Source: a virus. Taken from it: a stretch of DNA of 39,642 nucleotides. Positions 21,079 through 31,000 of the stretch are shown here, piece after piece. Where the stretch lies: positions 1 to 39,642 of the IMG/VR virus record IMGVR_UViG_3300032309_000828. One strand, given 5' to 3'. The position numbers and the translations under genes are program-made. The first letter of the stretch is position 1, and every line of letters starts with the position of its first letter. Below the pieces are notes generated by a model that ran no database searches, had not been told where the DNA came from, and saw only the letters and a program-made list of their open reading frames with translations.

Positions 21079-21260
21079 AGACCGTACTCCTCATCATTAT
21101 CTTCCATATCCTTGTATGATGTACCCATTGGCACTTCACCGAGTCTTTGGATTGGCTTGTTGTACATTGCTACATTTGGTGCCTTTGGTGTTTCAGTAGG
21201 TGTTCTTCCACCAACTCCATAAGGCGTTACTGTTCCAAAACAGTTACACTCAATACACAT
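21075..21260 (-). CDS. Hypothetical 61-residue protein
   Basis: Reads MCIECNCFGTVTPYG, with CxxCxC near the N-terminus, a Pro/Thr-rich middle and a very acidic end. It starts on the last base of the peptidase stop. The Cys cluster followed by PYGVGG is like short C-terminal 'tag' proteins near phage head genes; function unknown. Confidence 0.55.
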   Translation of the reverse strand: MCIECNCFGTVTPYGVGGRTPTETPKAPNVAMYNKPIQRLGEVPMGTSYKDMEDNDEEYGL

Positions 21261-21820
21261 TATTTCCTCCTTTGGGATATAACTTTTATATCTCCACCGA
21301 CACTTATGTTGTATTCGGCAGAAATCTTGATTGCTCTACGCGCTGCAAACTCAGCGCTTTTTATAGAGGTTTTACTAAAACCTGTTGCTAGTGCACCAAG
21401 GGCTAAGTTGCCACCACTACCAACAGCATATAAACCACGGTCATCTCTTGACCACAGGTAATCATGGTCTACTTCATAGATGGTTCCGTTTAAACATATC
21501 AAAGCATCAAAGCCTGCATCTTTATCATCTTTGCTGGCACCGTGGTAGCCATTGTCTGACATTACTTCTCTTAGAGAAGGCAGTACTTTGTTCTGCATAA
21601 AATCATCTATATGCATTGACTTAACTAACTTAGGTGGATTCCACATAAAGTTTGCTATATTGCCAGCGATTGCATCTCCAGCAAAAGCAATTATGTAGTC
21701 GCCTTTTCTAACAACCTTGTCTTGTCCCTTGGCGTAATAAGGTTTATCATCGTAGGTTGTCATAGAATCTGCAGCAATTAGCGCCCAATCTTTGCCCTGT
21801 ATACCTACAATGGCTGTCAT
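21260..21820 (-). CDS. Proteasome/HslV-like threonine peptidase
   Basis: 186 residues. If Met1 is removed, Thr1 becomes the nucleophile; counting from it, D17 falls in the AADS motif, K34 sits beside the usual K33, G47 is in AFAGDA and GSG at 133-135 (YAVGSGGNLALGA) matches the S129 region. The C-terminal ARRAIKISAEYNISVGGDIKVI lines up with the last helix and SGG strand of proteasome beta subunits, with Asn where D166 is usual. No ATPase partner is encoded. It lies two genes downstream of the major capsid gene, where a prohead protease is expected, and no serine-type prohead protease is visible. GTTTAAAC at 21488. Confidence 0.8.
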   Translation of the reverse strand: MTAIVGIQGKDWALIAADSMTTYDDKPYYAKGQDKVVRKGDYIIAFAGDAIAGNIANFMWNPPKLVKSMHIDDFMQNKVLPSLREVMSDNGYHGASKDDKDAGFDALICLNGTIYEVDHDYLWSRDDRGLYAVGSGGNLALGALATGFSKTSIKSAEFAARRAIKISAEYNISVGGDIKVISQRRK

Positions 21821-21822
21821 TA

Positions 21823-22095
21823 TTACCCCTTAAAACTCCTCGTACTTGCATCAAATGCTTTACCAGCCTGCTCGGAAATCTGAACAGCCTCGTTAACTTT
21901 TTTCATTGAGGTTCCAGCAGGTTGAATACCTTGCGCTCTAGCGCTTCTATATGCCTCAAGTTCTTTATCCCACTTACGAGTTGATACTCTTAGGTTAGAG
22001 TTAGCATCACCAGCAGATACTTGCAGTGTTCCAACCTTGCAGCCGAAACAACCTTCTACGAACTCTGGGTGCTTTTGTTGTCTGTGTAAACTCAT
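21823..22095 (-). CDS. Hypothetical head-module protein
   Basis: 90 residues with CFGCKVGTLQVSAGDANS near the front (one Cys pair) and a charged helix VNEAVQISEQAGKAF near the end. It overlaps the upstream gene by four bases. Similar proteins lie next to N4-gp56-type capsids in other actinophages, but I cannot name a function. Confidence 0.55.
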   Translation of the reverse strand: MSLHRQQKHPEFVEGCFGCKVGTLQVSAGDANSNLRVSTRKWDKELEAYRSARAQGIQPAGTSMKKVNEAVQISEQAGKAFDASTRSFKG

Positions 22096-22352
22096 GCTGT
22101 TGTTATGTATGCTCCGTAGCCTTGTGCTACTAAAGCATCTCTCGTTGCTTGGTTAATAAGATTAATTGTTCCACCCATATAAAACTCCTCAGCACTCAGT
22201 ATTTGAGTCTGGCTTGGATACCTATAGGAAGAGTATACACCGTTTAAACGAAGCACAGTAATACCACGAGGCAGTTTATAGCGGTCAAACAATGGTGGTC
22301 CACCCGCAGGTGTTTCCTCTATTGTTGGTGTGGTGAAGTAATAGTTTGTCAT
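22092..22352 (-). CDS. Hypothetical head-module protein
   Basis: 86 residues from the ATG at 22352, five bases after AGGAGG; an upstream ATG (22409) is less likely. TPAGGPPLFDRYKLPRG opens a compact beta protein with ITVLRLNGVYSSYRYPSQ. Directly downstream of the capsid gene, so a head-completion or decoration role is possible. GTTTAAAC at 22242. Confidence 0.6.
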   Translation of the reverse strand: MTNYYFTTPTIEETPAGGPPLFDRYKLPRGITVLRLNGVYSSYRYPSQTQILSAEEFYMGGTINLINQATRDALVAQGYGAYITTA

Positions 22353-22409
22353 AGTCCTCCTAATGGACTCACCATCAGGCAGAATTGCTTCTGCCCGACA
22401 GTCAATCAA

Positions 22410-23588
22410 CTAGAGAGCAGCGATTGTAGAACCAGTTTCAATGCGATATAGAGCCTCTTCGCGGTAGCGGTTCCATCCAAGGACACCGTACCAACCGATT
22501 GGGCGGAAACGCATCAACTTATCTGTGATAGGTCCGATAACAACATTTGGCTCTTGAGCAACTGCTTCAGCCAATGCTTGCTTACCGCAAACAAGTGTGC
22601 TGAATACGCGAGTTACTGGAGTTACTGTTACAACAGTTGTTGCTGTAACTGCAGCAGTGTTTGCTGTGTCTACAGTAATTGTTGTTGTTGAACCTGATGT
22701 TGAGATTGCAGTAATCTTGGCACTTGAAGCGATACCTGTTCCTGAAATCTTGTCGCCAACCTCAGCGCGAGTTGCGATAACTGCAGACGAAGCAACACCA
22801 AAGGTGAAGCCTGCTGAAGTACCTGCAACAGTTACTGCTGTTGTGGCAAGAGCGGTCTGGTCTGCGCCTGACTTAGCAGAGTACATACGAGGGTTTTCAA
22901 TGAAGAAAGCACCTTCGTAAGTTCCGATGGAACCTGCGAACAAGTTTCCAAGGGATGCATCTGTGTGTGCGTGAGTATCACGCCAGCCGACAGAACCTGA
23001 TTCTGCACGGAGGTCGTGTGATACTTCTGGGTGAATACCTACCCAGTATAGGCTTCCTGCACGAGGAACAGCCTTGTTTGAACGCAACTTAGCAACAACC
23101 TTACGGATTGATGCTGAGTCAATGTCATCTGAAGCAGTGATTGTTGCTGTGCTTGTGCGTGTTCCACCGTAAACAACATTGGTTCCTTGGCGTAGTGTGT
23201 TTTGCGCTACGATGTCAAGTGAGTCAGCCATGTTGTAAGCGATGATGTCTGCAACAGCAGGGTCAACATCAGATAGTGAGAACAACTGTAGTTTGCGTGT
23301 TACAAGTGAAGCGTTACCGTATTCGTTAAGAGTAACTGAAACGGTATCAACATCACTTAGTGCAACTGCATCTGGGTCAGTTGTTTCTCCGAGTGTAGAA
23401 GTAGCAGCAGCCAAATCGTTGTAAAGTGAGAATACAACGGATGACCCTGGCATAGCCTGTTGTACAGGCTTCTTATCGGCTACAGCACGAATCATTGGCT
23501 GTGCACGAAGAGCAAATTCCACATAACGGTCATAAGCGGTCTTTACTAGACCACCTAGAGCCGATACATCGGTATATGCATTAGGCAT
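22410..23588 (-). CDS. Major capsid protein, N4-gp56 type
   Basis: 392 residues. HK97-fold landmarks of the N4-gp56 family: N-terminal helix, PGSSVVFSLYND (47-58), LGETTDPD (66-73), VTLNEYGNASLVTRKL (85-100), YWVGIHPEVSHDLR (181-194), LFAGSIGTYEGAFFIENPR (216-234). After residue ~245 there is an extra 80-residue Ala/Thr/Val-rich beta segment (ATTAVTVAGTSAG ... TVVTVTP, to about 325) inserted before the family's final LVCGKQALAEAV strand. That insert resembles an Ig-like or decoration domain exposed on the shell. Preceded by the scaffold gene and by a hairpin that holds its ribosome-binding site. Confidence 0.9.
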   Translation of the reverse strand: MPNAYTDVSALGGLVKTAYDRYVEFALRAQPMIRAVADKKPVQQAMPGSSVVFSLYNDLAAATSTLGETTDPDAVALSDVDTVSVTLNEYGNASLVTRKLQLFSLSDVDPAVADIIAYNMADSLDIVAQNTLRQGTNVVYGGTRTSTATITASDDIDSASIRKVVAKLRSNKAVPRAGSLYWVGIHPEVSHDLRAESGSVGWRDTHAHTDASLGNLFAGSIGTYEGAFFIENPRMYSAKSGADQTALATTAVTVAGTSAGFTFGVASSAVIATRAEVGDKISGTGIASSAKITAISTSGSTTTITVDTANTAAVTATTVVTVTPVTRVFSTLVCGKQALAEAVAQEPNVVIGPITDKLMRFRPIGWYGVLGWNRYREEALYRIETGSTIAAL

Positions 23589-23593
23589 TAGGG

Positions 23594-23609
23594 TTCACCT
23601 CCTGGTGAA
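23594..23609 (-). promoter_or_regulatory. Hairpin holding the capsid ribosome-binding site
   Basis: TTCACC (23594-23599) and GGTGAA (23604-23609) pair around TCCT. On the transcript the loop is AGGA and the stem holds the following GGT, so the AGGAGGT Shine-Dalgarno of the capsid gene is partly folded away, six bases from the ATG. Likely moderates capsid translation relative to scaffold. Confidence 0.6.
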
Positions 23610-23628
23610 TTGGTTGATATTAAATGGA

Positions 23629-24081
23629 TTAATTTAAACCAAGGAGTATGTCTAAGTCCTCTTTAGATTTAGCAGAAGCAATCTTTGCAAAAGCATCTTC
23701 GTCAATATCTGGCGGAGTGCCAGTTGCGACCATGTTATTGATTCTTGCTTGCGCTTTAATCTCTGGACTTTTTTCTGCAGGCTTTTCTTCAGTTGGGGCT
23801 TGGATTCCAAATACATCACCGTATTCATTTACCCAATTATTAATAGCCTCTTCAGAGGTATCAATATCTTGTGGTATAAATGCAGCAATCTTTGGGTTTA
23901 ATCCCTTAGCCTGTAGTACATCCTTGACAGTACGCTGACGAGTCTGAGTCTTAAGACCTGCCAACTCCTGTTCTAGTTCTTTTGCACGCTTTTCAAGTGT
24001 GCGGTTGACTTTGCGGAGTTGACCAACAACATCAGTTGTTGTGTCGTTATCTTCATCGTCATCGTAGTAATTGGTAGCCAT
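23629..24081 (-). CDS. Scaffolding protein
   Basis: 150 residues. An acidic Asp-rich start (YYDDDEDND), a long charged coiled coil (QLRKVNRTLEKRAKELEQELAGL, residues 21-43), then helices with an Ala/Pro middle and an ILLGLN end. Directly upstream of the capsid gene, small and helical, it fits the assembly-core scaffolds of many actinophages. It would be removed or cut during maturation. Confidence 0.8.
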   Translation of the reverse strand: MATNYYDDDEDNDTTTDVVGQLRKVNRTLEKRAKELEQELAGLKTQTRQRTVKDVLQAKGLNPKIAAFIPQDIDTSEEAINNWVNEYGDVFGIQAPTEEKPAEKSPEIKAQARINNMVATGTPPDIDEDAFAKIASAKSKEDLDILLGLN

Positions 24082-24202
24082 CTACCTTCTCCCTTTTCTG
24101 TTAGTTGTATTCGCAATCCTCGTATAAGTTCGGGGAAACTATTACGGCTATTGCTACCAGACTTTTACGCCCCCCTGGGCTGGTTGGTCAGGGTGGGGAT
24201 TC
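24082..24202 (-). other. 121-base gap upstream of scaffold and capsid genes
   Basis: Contains CCCTG/CAGGG (24173-24177/24189-24193), a short hairpin just after the 532-residue gene's stop, flanked by C/G runs but with no T-tract. The remainder before the scaffold start (AGGGAGAAGG ribosome site) holds no promoter I would defend, although an internal capsid promoter would belong here. Confidence 0.4.
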
Positions 24203-25801
24203 TTATATGCTTACTTGAGATGCAAGACTTGAACCAGTTACTCCACCACGGGAGCGGAAGCGGGAAACTTCACGCTGCGCTCTTTGTTGTGAAGCAAGTA
24301 AAGCCTCTGTGCTGCCTTCAAGGACTACATCAAGTGCTTCTTGTTCATTGTATGTCATGCCTTCAATTTGGCTTAAGCGTTGTTGTTCTTTACGCAGTAA
24401 GCCTGCTTGCTCAATCTTTGTTTTCATTTGAGCCTCGGTCAATTTTGCATAAGGTTCAGTAGCAACAATGTTCTCTGCAGAAGCAGCACTGATGCCAGGC
24501 ATATTAAATCCAGCAGCACGACCTAGACCTACAAAGGTTGCAGCCTTAGCCTGCTTTTGAATTAATGATAAAGCCTTGTCTGCATCAAGAACATAGGCTG
24601 TTAAATCACCTTCACCTACAGCATAAAAATCTAATAGTTGTTGCTTAACCTCTGGATTAAGACTACGAGCCAAATCTTGACCTACCTGTAGGCGGTCTTG
24701 ATATTCCTTGGCTGATACTTGCTTAGCAATTAAATTACCAAAATCTTCTGGTCCATCATAAAAACCTTTTGGTAAGTCAAAAAATCTAGCAGTTTGCATC
24801 ATTGCGTTTTCAATTCTTGTGTATTCATCCTCGCTAATAACGCGACCTGATTTACGCAAAGGGTCCATACCAGGAAAGCGAGTTTTATATGCGGGTTGGT
24901 CATAAAGACCAAGCAGAATCATTTCTTCTGAAGTGTCTTTTAGAATCTCTGCATCAATATAAGAAGCAAGTCCTTGCAAGTTGTAACTTGCTAACATGGC
25001 AGTTAACTTATCTTTAGCCTTAGTACGAGTAGCAATAATTGCCGCTTCTTTTTCGGCTGCTGCTTGTTTTGTCAAGGCATCGTATTTAGCCTGTTGGGTA
25101 GCAAGTGCATCTGTTACAGCCTTTTGAACATCGGCTTGAGTAACTAACCCACCACCAGCACTTGGAGTTCCAGCAGGTCCACCAGTCCCACTTAAGGGTG
25201 TAGCACCACCGCCTGTAGAACCACCAATTCCAAACTGTCCATACTGGGAGGATATTCTTCTAGTAGCCTCATCTCTTGGAACACCTTGAGATATTAGTTC
25301 TTCAATTTGTTTTGTTTGTAAGATTCTAGCCATAGATGGTGTATCAATAGTTCCATCTGATTTGGTTACTGACTTATATTCTGCAGCACTTAATTGTCCA
25401 GATATAGGTGTGTCGTTAAAATAACCTTGAGCGTTAATACCACCACGAGATTCAATATACTCTTTGGTATAACCAATCGCCATTGCTTCTTTTTCTTTTG
25501 CAGCAGTGCGTTGGGTACCAGTAATAGTTAAACCCGATATTGGAGAAACCATACCTACGCTTAACGCAGCAGGTGGTTTAGCCGTTCCTATATTTATGGC
25601 ATCTTTATAGGTAACGCCATTAATAGTAACATCTCCTCTAGTCGCACCAAAAAATGGGTCGTTAGTAGCAGGTGCACTTTTAGGTAATTCCTGAAAAGCA
25701 CCACCTGCTTGACCAAATGGAGTACCAGTATTAACAGTTTTACTTGCAGCAGAATCTGAGATGCCACGCATGGCTCTAATTTTATCGCGTTCGTCAACCA
25801 T
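24203..25801 (-). CDS. Probable ejection (internal virion) protein A
   Basis: 532 residues, helical, with a Gly/Thr/Ala-rich linker at about 195-220 (GSTGGGATPLSGTGG). The N-terminal GTPFGQAGGAF (residues 27-37) is shared with GTPFGQAQPTNT in the neighbouring 351-residue product, hinting at a common binding or cleavage site. Long amphipathic helices and position between the 2038-residue protein and the scaffold fit a protein injected with DNA. Its ATG overlaps the upstream stop. Confidence 0.5.
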   Translation of the reverse strand: MVDERDKIRAMRGISDSAASKTVNTGTPFGQAGGAFQELPKSAPATNDPFFGATRGDVTINGVTYKDAINIGTAKPPAALSVGMVSPISGLTITGTQRTAAKEKEAMAIGYTKEYIESRGGINAQGYFNDTPISGQLSAAEYKSVTKSDGTIDTPSMARILQTKQIEELISQGVPRDEATRRISSQYGQFGIGGSTGGGATPLSGTGGPAGTPSAGGGLVTQADVQKAVTDALATQQAKYDALTKQAAAEKEAAIIATRTKAKDKLTAMLASYNLQGLASYIDAEILKDTSEEMILLGLYDQPAYKTRFPGMDPLRKSGRVISEDEYTRIENAMMQTARFFDLPKGFYDGPEDFGNLIAKQVSAKEYQDRLQVGQDLARSLNPEVKQQLLDFYAVGEGDLTAYVLDADKALSLIQKQAKAATFVGLGRAAGFNMPGISAASAENIVATEPYAKLTEAQMKTKIEQAGLLRKEQQRLSQIEGMTYNEQEALDVVLEGSTEALLASQQRAQREVSRFRSRGGVTGSSLASQVSI

Positions 25802-26856
25802 TATTTTATGTACTGCATCCTTCTAAGCATGTTTGCTCCTAGTCCTTCATAGGTACGGGTAGCGTTTTCTGTGTACTGCCAACGCTCATCTTGCTTAATA
25901 AGTTTTTCTGCATCCCATGCAGGGCGTTGCACAACCTTGCCAGTCTTTTCATCTACTACTGTAAAGATTTTTCCATCTTTCCATAAAGGGTCAGTCCAAT
26001 CTAAACTGTCCTCATCTACTTCAAGTAAGTCAGCCCACTTCTTACGCTGTAGTGAAGTGACATCCCAAAGGGTGCGACCAGCAGCAAAGTCATCTGAAAA
26101 GAACGGATAGAGTAAAGCCTGTTGGTCAGCAATTTCTTTTTTAATTGCCTCTGGTGTTGTTTTAACTCTCAAACCTTGAGGTGTTACTGTTCCAATAAGT
26201 CTGTTTAAATAATTATTGGCAGTTGTTTGACTTACATCTACACCCATTAGTTTACCATAAGAGCGTATGTCATCTATCTTAGATTGATATAATCCACCGC
26301 TTGCTTTTGAAACCATGCTGGCATTGCCAATAATTGTGTTTTCAATGTATTCTGCATCCCAACCATTTAGGAAAGATGTTTCAGCAAGACCGCTTAAATA
26401 ATCAGCAACCGTAGGGTCAGAGGCGTTAATACCCATACCATTGGCAATACCAGATACAGTAACCTTGTACTGATTTATTTTATCTTGGTACCACTTTTCG
26501 CCATACTTTTGTCTACCTACAAGATTGGCAGCAACTGTTGGACCCTTGCTTAGATACCAGTCACTGCTGGTAATCATATCTGCAATGGCATCTGCGTTGT
26601 AAATAAACTCACCAGTTGTTGGGTTTCTTACAGCATCATAGATAGCCTTTAACTGTGGCTCGTTCTTAAGTAGGTTAACAATCCATGTTGCTACTGGAGG
26701 ATTTTTAGTAGGAGTATTAGTTGGTTGTGCTTGACCAAATGGTGTTCCAATAAAAGGATTTGCAGGAAAGCCAGGTGTGCCAGCCATTTCCATCATACTT
26801 TGTTCTTCACCCCTACGGAAAGAACCTGGATTAAAATTCTGGTTAGGTGTAGCCAT
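25801..26856 (-). CDS. Probable ejection (internal virion) protein B
   Basis: 351 residues. Disordered N-terminus with GTPFGQAQPTNTP (38-50), then a helical body (for example YLSGLAETSFLNGWDAEYI) ending in a basic MLRRMQYIK. It has one-base overlaps with both neighbours. The shared GTPFGQA motif with protein A and the gene order place it in an injected-protein group. No enzymatic motif seen. Confidence 0.5.
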   Translation of the reverse strand: MATPNQNFNPGSFRRGEEQSMMEMAGTPGFPANPFIGTPFGQAQPTNTPTKNPPVATWIVNLLKNEPQLKAIYDAVRNPTTGEFIYNADAIADMITSSDWYLSKGPTVAANLVGRQKYGEKWYQDKINQYKVTVSGIANGMGINASDPTVADYLSGLAETSFLNGWDAEYIENTIIGNASMVSKASGGLYQSKIDDIRSYGKLMGVDVSQTTANNYLNRLIGTVTPQGLRVKTTPEAIKKEIADQQALLYPFFSDDFAAGRTLWDVTSLQRKKWADLLEVDEDSLDWTDPLWKDGKIFTVVDEKTGKVVQRPAWDAEKLIKQDERWQYTENATRTYEGLGANMLRRMQYIK

Positions 26857-28082
26857 TAGCCTCTAACTCCTAACGCTTTTTCTAAGGCAGAACCGAACAC
26901 ATTGTTGGTTTGCATTTCTGCATATAGTGGGTCTTTTTGAGCACGCTTCTTAACAAGCGCTGCAGCCTCAGCCTCACCAAATCCTGGAGTTGTAACTGTA
27001 ACTCTTTTACCACCAACAGATTTAGTTTCTGTTTTAGTAGGAGCCTTAAGTTGCTTTTCTTTAATTAACTTAGCAAATTCATCTGCTTGAGTATCATCAA
27101 CAATACGACCAGTGTAGGCTTCTATACCTTGTTTAAACAAAGCCTTAGAGTTTTCTTCTTTCATTAATTGAACCTGGTATGAAGGTCCACCAGTACCGCC
27201 ACCCCATAGACCGCGTTGTATATTTAATAAATCATAAGGACTAAGTTTTTGTCCTAAACGGTTAGCGTTTATGGACTCTTGACCCCACGCTTCCCATTGT
27301 TTCTGTAGTTCAGGCAGTCCAGCATCTGCGGTAACCACACCAGCATCTACAAGAGTTTTTTTCCACTTGTTTAATTCTGTTGCATCGGCAAGAGGAAATT
27401 GTTGTTTCCACTCTGTTAGCGATATTATACCACTGGTTTCTCTTGCGGTAGGTTTTCTACGGCGTACTCTACTGGTATCAATTTCTCCACCGATATACAC
27501 ACCAGTTGTGCCCATGTTTGAAGTAATGTTATTACCAAAAATTGCCGAAGCATTAAAGTTGGGGTTTTTTAAAATCTGTTGTCCTGCTGAAGTAGATAGT
27601 AGGCTTTGGACATCAATGCCACTTGCTTCCATTTGAGCAAATTGTAATTGGCTATTTAATGTTGCTTGTTCTTGAAGTGATTGTTCTTGAGCAGCAGTTT
27701 GTTCTTCATCGTTACCAAAAAGGTTTTCTATAATGTTATATCCAGTTGCAAGGGCAGCAGCACCAAAGACTCTTTTAGGTGTAATTATCTTACGCTTTTT
27801 AACTCCCTCTTCGCCTGCCTCTGCTGTAGCCTTTGTTGCTTTGCGGGCAGTAACAGCCTTGGCTAAACCTTTAGCAGCCTGGACTCCCTTAAGAGCACCA
27901 GCGCCAATGCCAGCCAATCCAACGCCACCAAGAATTTCAGTAACGCCACGCTCGCGGAACATGCTCAATTTTTCTGGGTCGTCAAGGTCGCTTAATAAGT
28001 TTTCTAATTCACCCTGTGAAAGCATATCCCTGTAGTTAGGGTATTTTTCTTTGATAAGTTCTAATTTTTGTTTTTCGGTCAT
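26856..28082 (-). CDS. Probable ejection protein C with membrane-active segment
   Basis: 408 residues. After a charged helix comes a Gly/Ala-rich hydrophobic run (ILGGVGLAGIGAGALKG, 50-66), then a Lys/Ala-rich tract and another hydrophobic segment (FGAAALATGYNII, 106-118), the pattern of peptides that insert in membranes. The rest is helical. Such regions occur in podoviral internal proteins that open the host membrane. GTTTAAAC at 27131. Confidence 0.55.
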   Translation of the reverse strand: MTEKQKLELIKEKYPNYRDMLSQGELENLLSDLDDPEKLSMFRERGVTEILGGVGLAGIGAGALKGVQAAKGLAKAVTARKATKATAEAGEEGVKKRKIITPKRVFGAAALATGYNIIENLFGNDEEQTAAQEQSLQEQATLNSQLQFAQMEASGIDVQSLLSTSAGQQILKNPNFNASAIFGNNITSNMGTTGVYIGGEIDTSRVRRRKPTARETSGIISLTEWKQQFPLADATELNKWKKTLVDAGVVTADAGLPELQKQWEAWGQESINANRLGQKLSPYDLLNIQRGLWGGGTGGPSYQVQLMKEENSKALFKQGIEAYTGRIVDDTQADEFAKLIKEKQLKAPTKTETKSVGGKRVTVTTPGFGEAEAAALVKKRAQKDPLYAEMQTNNVFGSALEKALGVRG

Positions 28083-28086
28083 ATTC

Positions 28087-31000
28087 CTATCCCAAGGTCA
28101 CAGGGTCATTTTGTAAAAAGCGATTAAAGAAATCTTCAAACTCTGGCGAACCTGATTTTAATTGATAGATTACTGAGTTCCAGTAGCCATCTAAATCAGC
28201 GTTATCTTCGGCAGCAAGTGTGGATGCTGCACCATAAGACTTGCGAGTTTGTAACTCACGGGCTACTTGTCCTCTTGCCTGTAGGTAGATAGCCATTGCT
28301 TGTACTACCTGACGATTACCATTATCTGACATCCACTTTGGATTAGATAGCATGCTACGCATAGCCTGCATCCTATAAATCCACTTGCCTCTATCTACAT
28401 TGAGATAGTCAGCCTGCCAGTCTGGGTTGCGTTGTGATAAATCTGTAACCATTAACTGCTTAAGAGCCTGTAATTCTTCAGCACCTGATTCGCTATATGA
28501 TTGATAACCCTGTGCCTGTAATTGTGAATCCAATAAATTCATATTCTTACGGAACTCAATCCAACCAACTTTGATATTAGCATCACGCTTAAGTTGTGCA
28601 GGGTCGCGCCGTTCACGGAATTTATCTGTTGAACCAGGAACTGGGGCATTTCCATATTGCCATGCATATACAGCCTCAGAGAAGTCATACTTACCATCTG
28701 GGTCATTAACCAAGAAGCCAATCATTTCAGGTGCTGTTTGACCAATCTGGCTTACTAAGTCACCATACTTCTTGATGTTACCAAATGCCTTTTGTGATGC
28801 TTGAGCACCTGTTGGGTTAAATGAAGAACTAACCAAGGCTGGACCCATTTCAGGGTACATTTCAAGGAACAACACTTCAGCATCTCTACCATAAACATCC
28901 TGTAACTTACGGAATTGTTGTGAGTAGAAACTTAGTGGTGAGTCATATTGAGCAGCAAATGGCATTACAAGGTTAGACAAAATACGAACCTTATAGAAGT
29001 CATTAGTTAACTTAGATACTTCCTCTAGGCTAGGCATGCTTTCACGCTCACCAAGGTTGTACTTAATTAACTCATAGCGATAAACCGTATTAAATGTACG
29101 GCTCCAAAGTTCATCTTGTCCTGCAAGAGATGCAAGTTTCTGTGCTGCTGGTGGTAGCAGTTGGCGCAGTACGCCTTCTTGTGTACCAAAAGGTAGCACT
29201 GGAAGAACTGAAGATGTAAATATATCTTCTAAGTCTGGCTTTGCTTTAACCAATTCATTGACTGGCATAACCACTAAAGGACCAAAACCTGCTAGATATT
29301 CACCTTGGAATAGAACATCAAGGCTTCGTACTGGGATAGATACTTGTGTACCAGTGGCACGGATAGCATCAGCCATACCCCTACCCCATACTGGAATCTT
29401 TTCAATAGCGCTTATTGCGCCCTCAGACATAGGTACAACAATCTTGTTGTCGTAAGAAAACTCGTTTGTTGGATTACCTTCAGCATCAATAACATTTGGT
29501 TGGTTGCGAAGTGATGAAACTATTTGTCCAGCACGAGCAACAACTGCAGGGTTTTCTGTGGCAAGTCCACTCCAACGGCGGATAGTGTTTTCCCATGCGT
29601 TAAAGAAAGGCATGATAAAGCGCATCTTTTCGCCTGCGTAAGACTTACGAATAATTGTAAATAGAGTCTTATTAACTTCCTTGCGGGTGCTTTCAACTAC
29701 ATCCCTGCGTAAATTATTAATCTCATCAACAGTTAATTCAGCCTTAGCATTTCCTGTGTTTAAACGCTTGGTTGATAATGCAACATCAAGTCTGTCTTGA
29801 TAACCTGAACGATATATTGCTCTAGCCAGTGGGTGACGAGCAAGCGTTGTTTCAGGTAGTGAACCTAGGAAGTAGAACGCTCTATCAATAACCTTGGCAG
29901 TTGCATCCATAATGTTACGAGCCTGTGGGCTAGTAGGCACTATACGACCAACAATATCTGGTAATTCTGTTGCGTTTTTAAAGTGATTGCGTAGCCATAT
30001 TTCAGTTATTTGACCAGCACGGAAAGTTTCTTGCATCTGTGCATCTGGCAGGTAACGATTAAATGCGCTGTATAAATCACCAACAAAATCTTCTGCTTCA
30101 ATGCTTGCGTTTAAACGCTCTGATGGAACCTTGATACCAGGAACATCAATGTTAAATCTACGGGCATAACCTACATTTTCAGGTTTACGCAACCATTTAA
30201 CAATTTCTTCTGGGCGTGCACCATTTAGCATCTGTTCAACCAATGGGTCTATACGACCATCTGGAGAGCGGAAAAATGTATTGAGTTGATTAGCCCAACC
30301 AGAGTAGTAATCTGGCATGTTAGGTGTTAATACATCTTCAACAAAATTGTTGTGTTCGGCAGCAAAGAACTGTGATGGGTGGTCTACGAATCTACGGTAA
30401 GAGTCTGTGTTGTCAGTGCGGTCATATAGTATTTGACCCAACTCACCACGGAAAGCATCATCAATTTCTACCTTGGTGCCATCATAAAGAGTTACAATTC
30501 TGCGACCAGTTCCTTGTATTTGTTTAGGAGCACCAATACGGGTTTCTTCAACAACACGAGCATCTAGTTTTACTAATAAATTTTCTAAATTCTTTTTAGA
30601 AACAGCCTGCATATCTGCTGCTTCTCTTACAACTTGTGCTAAACCTGCGGTTGGATACTCTCGTTTACTGGAGAGGGATTCGGATAACTCTGCAATGCGT
30701 TCTCTAGTGCTCTTTCCGCTAAGAGTCGGGCGAAGTCCTTCCGCTCTTGCGGCGACATTTCCTCTACTGGCTTCGGTGCCTTGACCCAGTGCAAACCTTG
30801 CTGTTGCTCCTTCATCGCCTGTTCCTCTCGTTACGATAAATGCATTGTCCCAGTCACCTCTAGCAATAGCAGCCAAATCTGCAACTGACTTTTGGTTTCT
30901 TTCTACGCCAAGTTTAACTGCTTGAGCGCGGTCCATAATAACATTAGTTGGCTCAGCCCAGATATGTGGCACGCCATCTATATCTTCAACCCATGTACCA

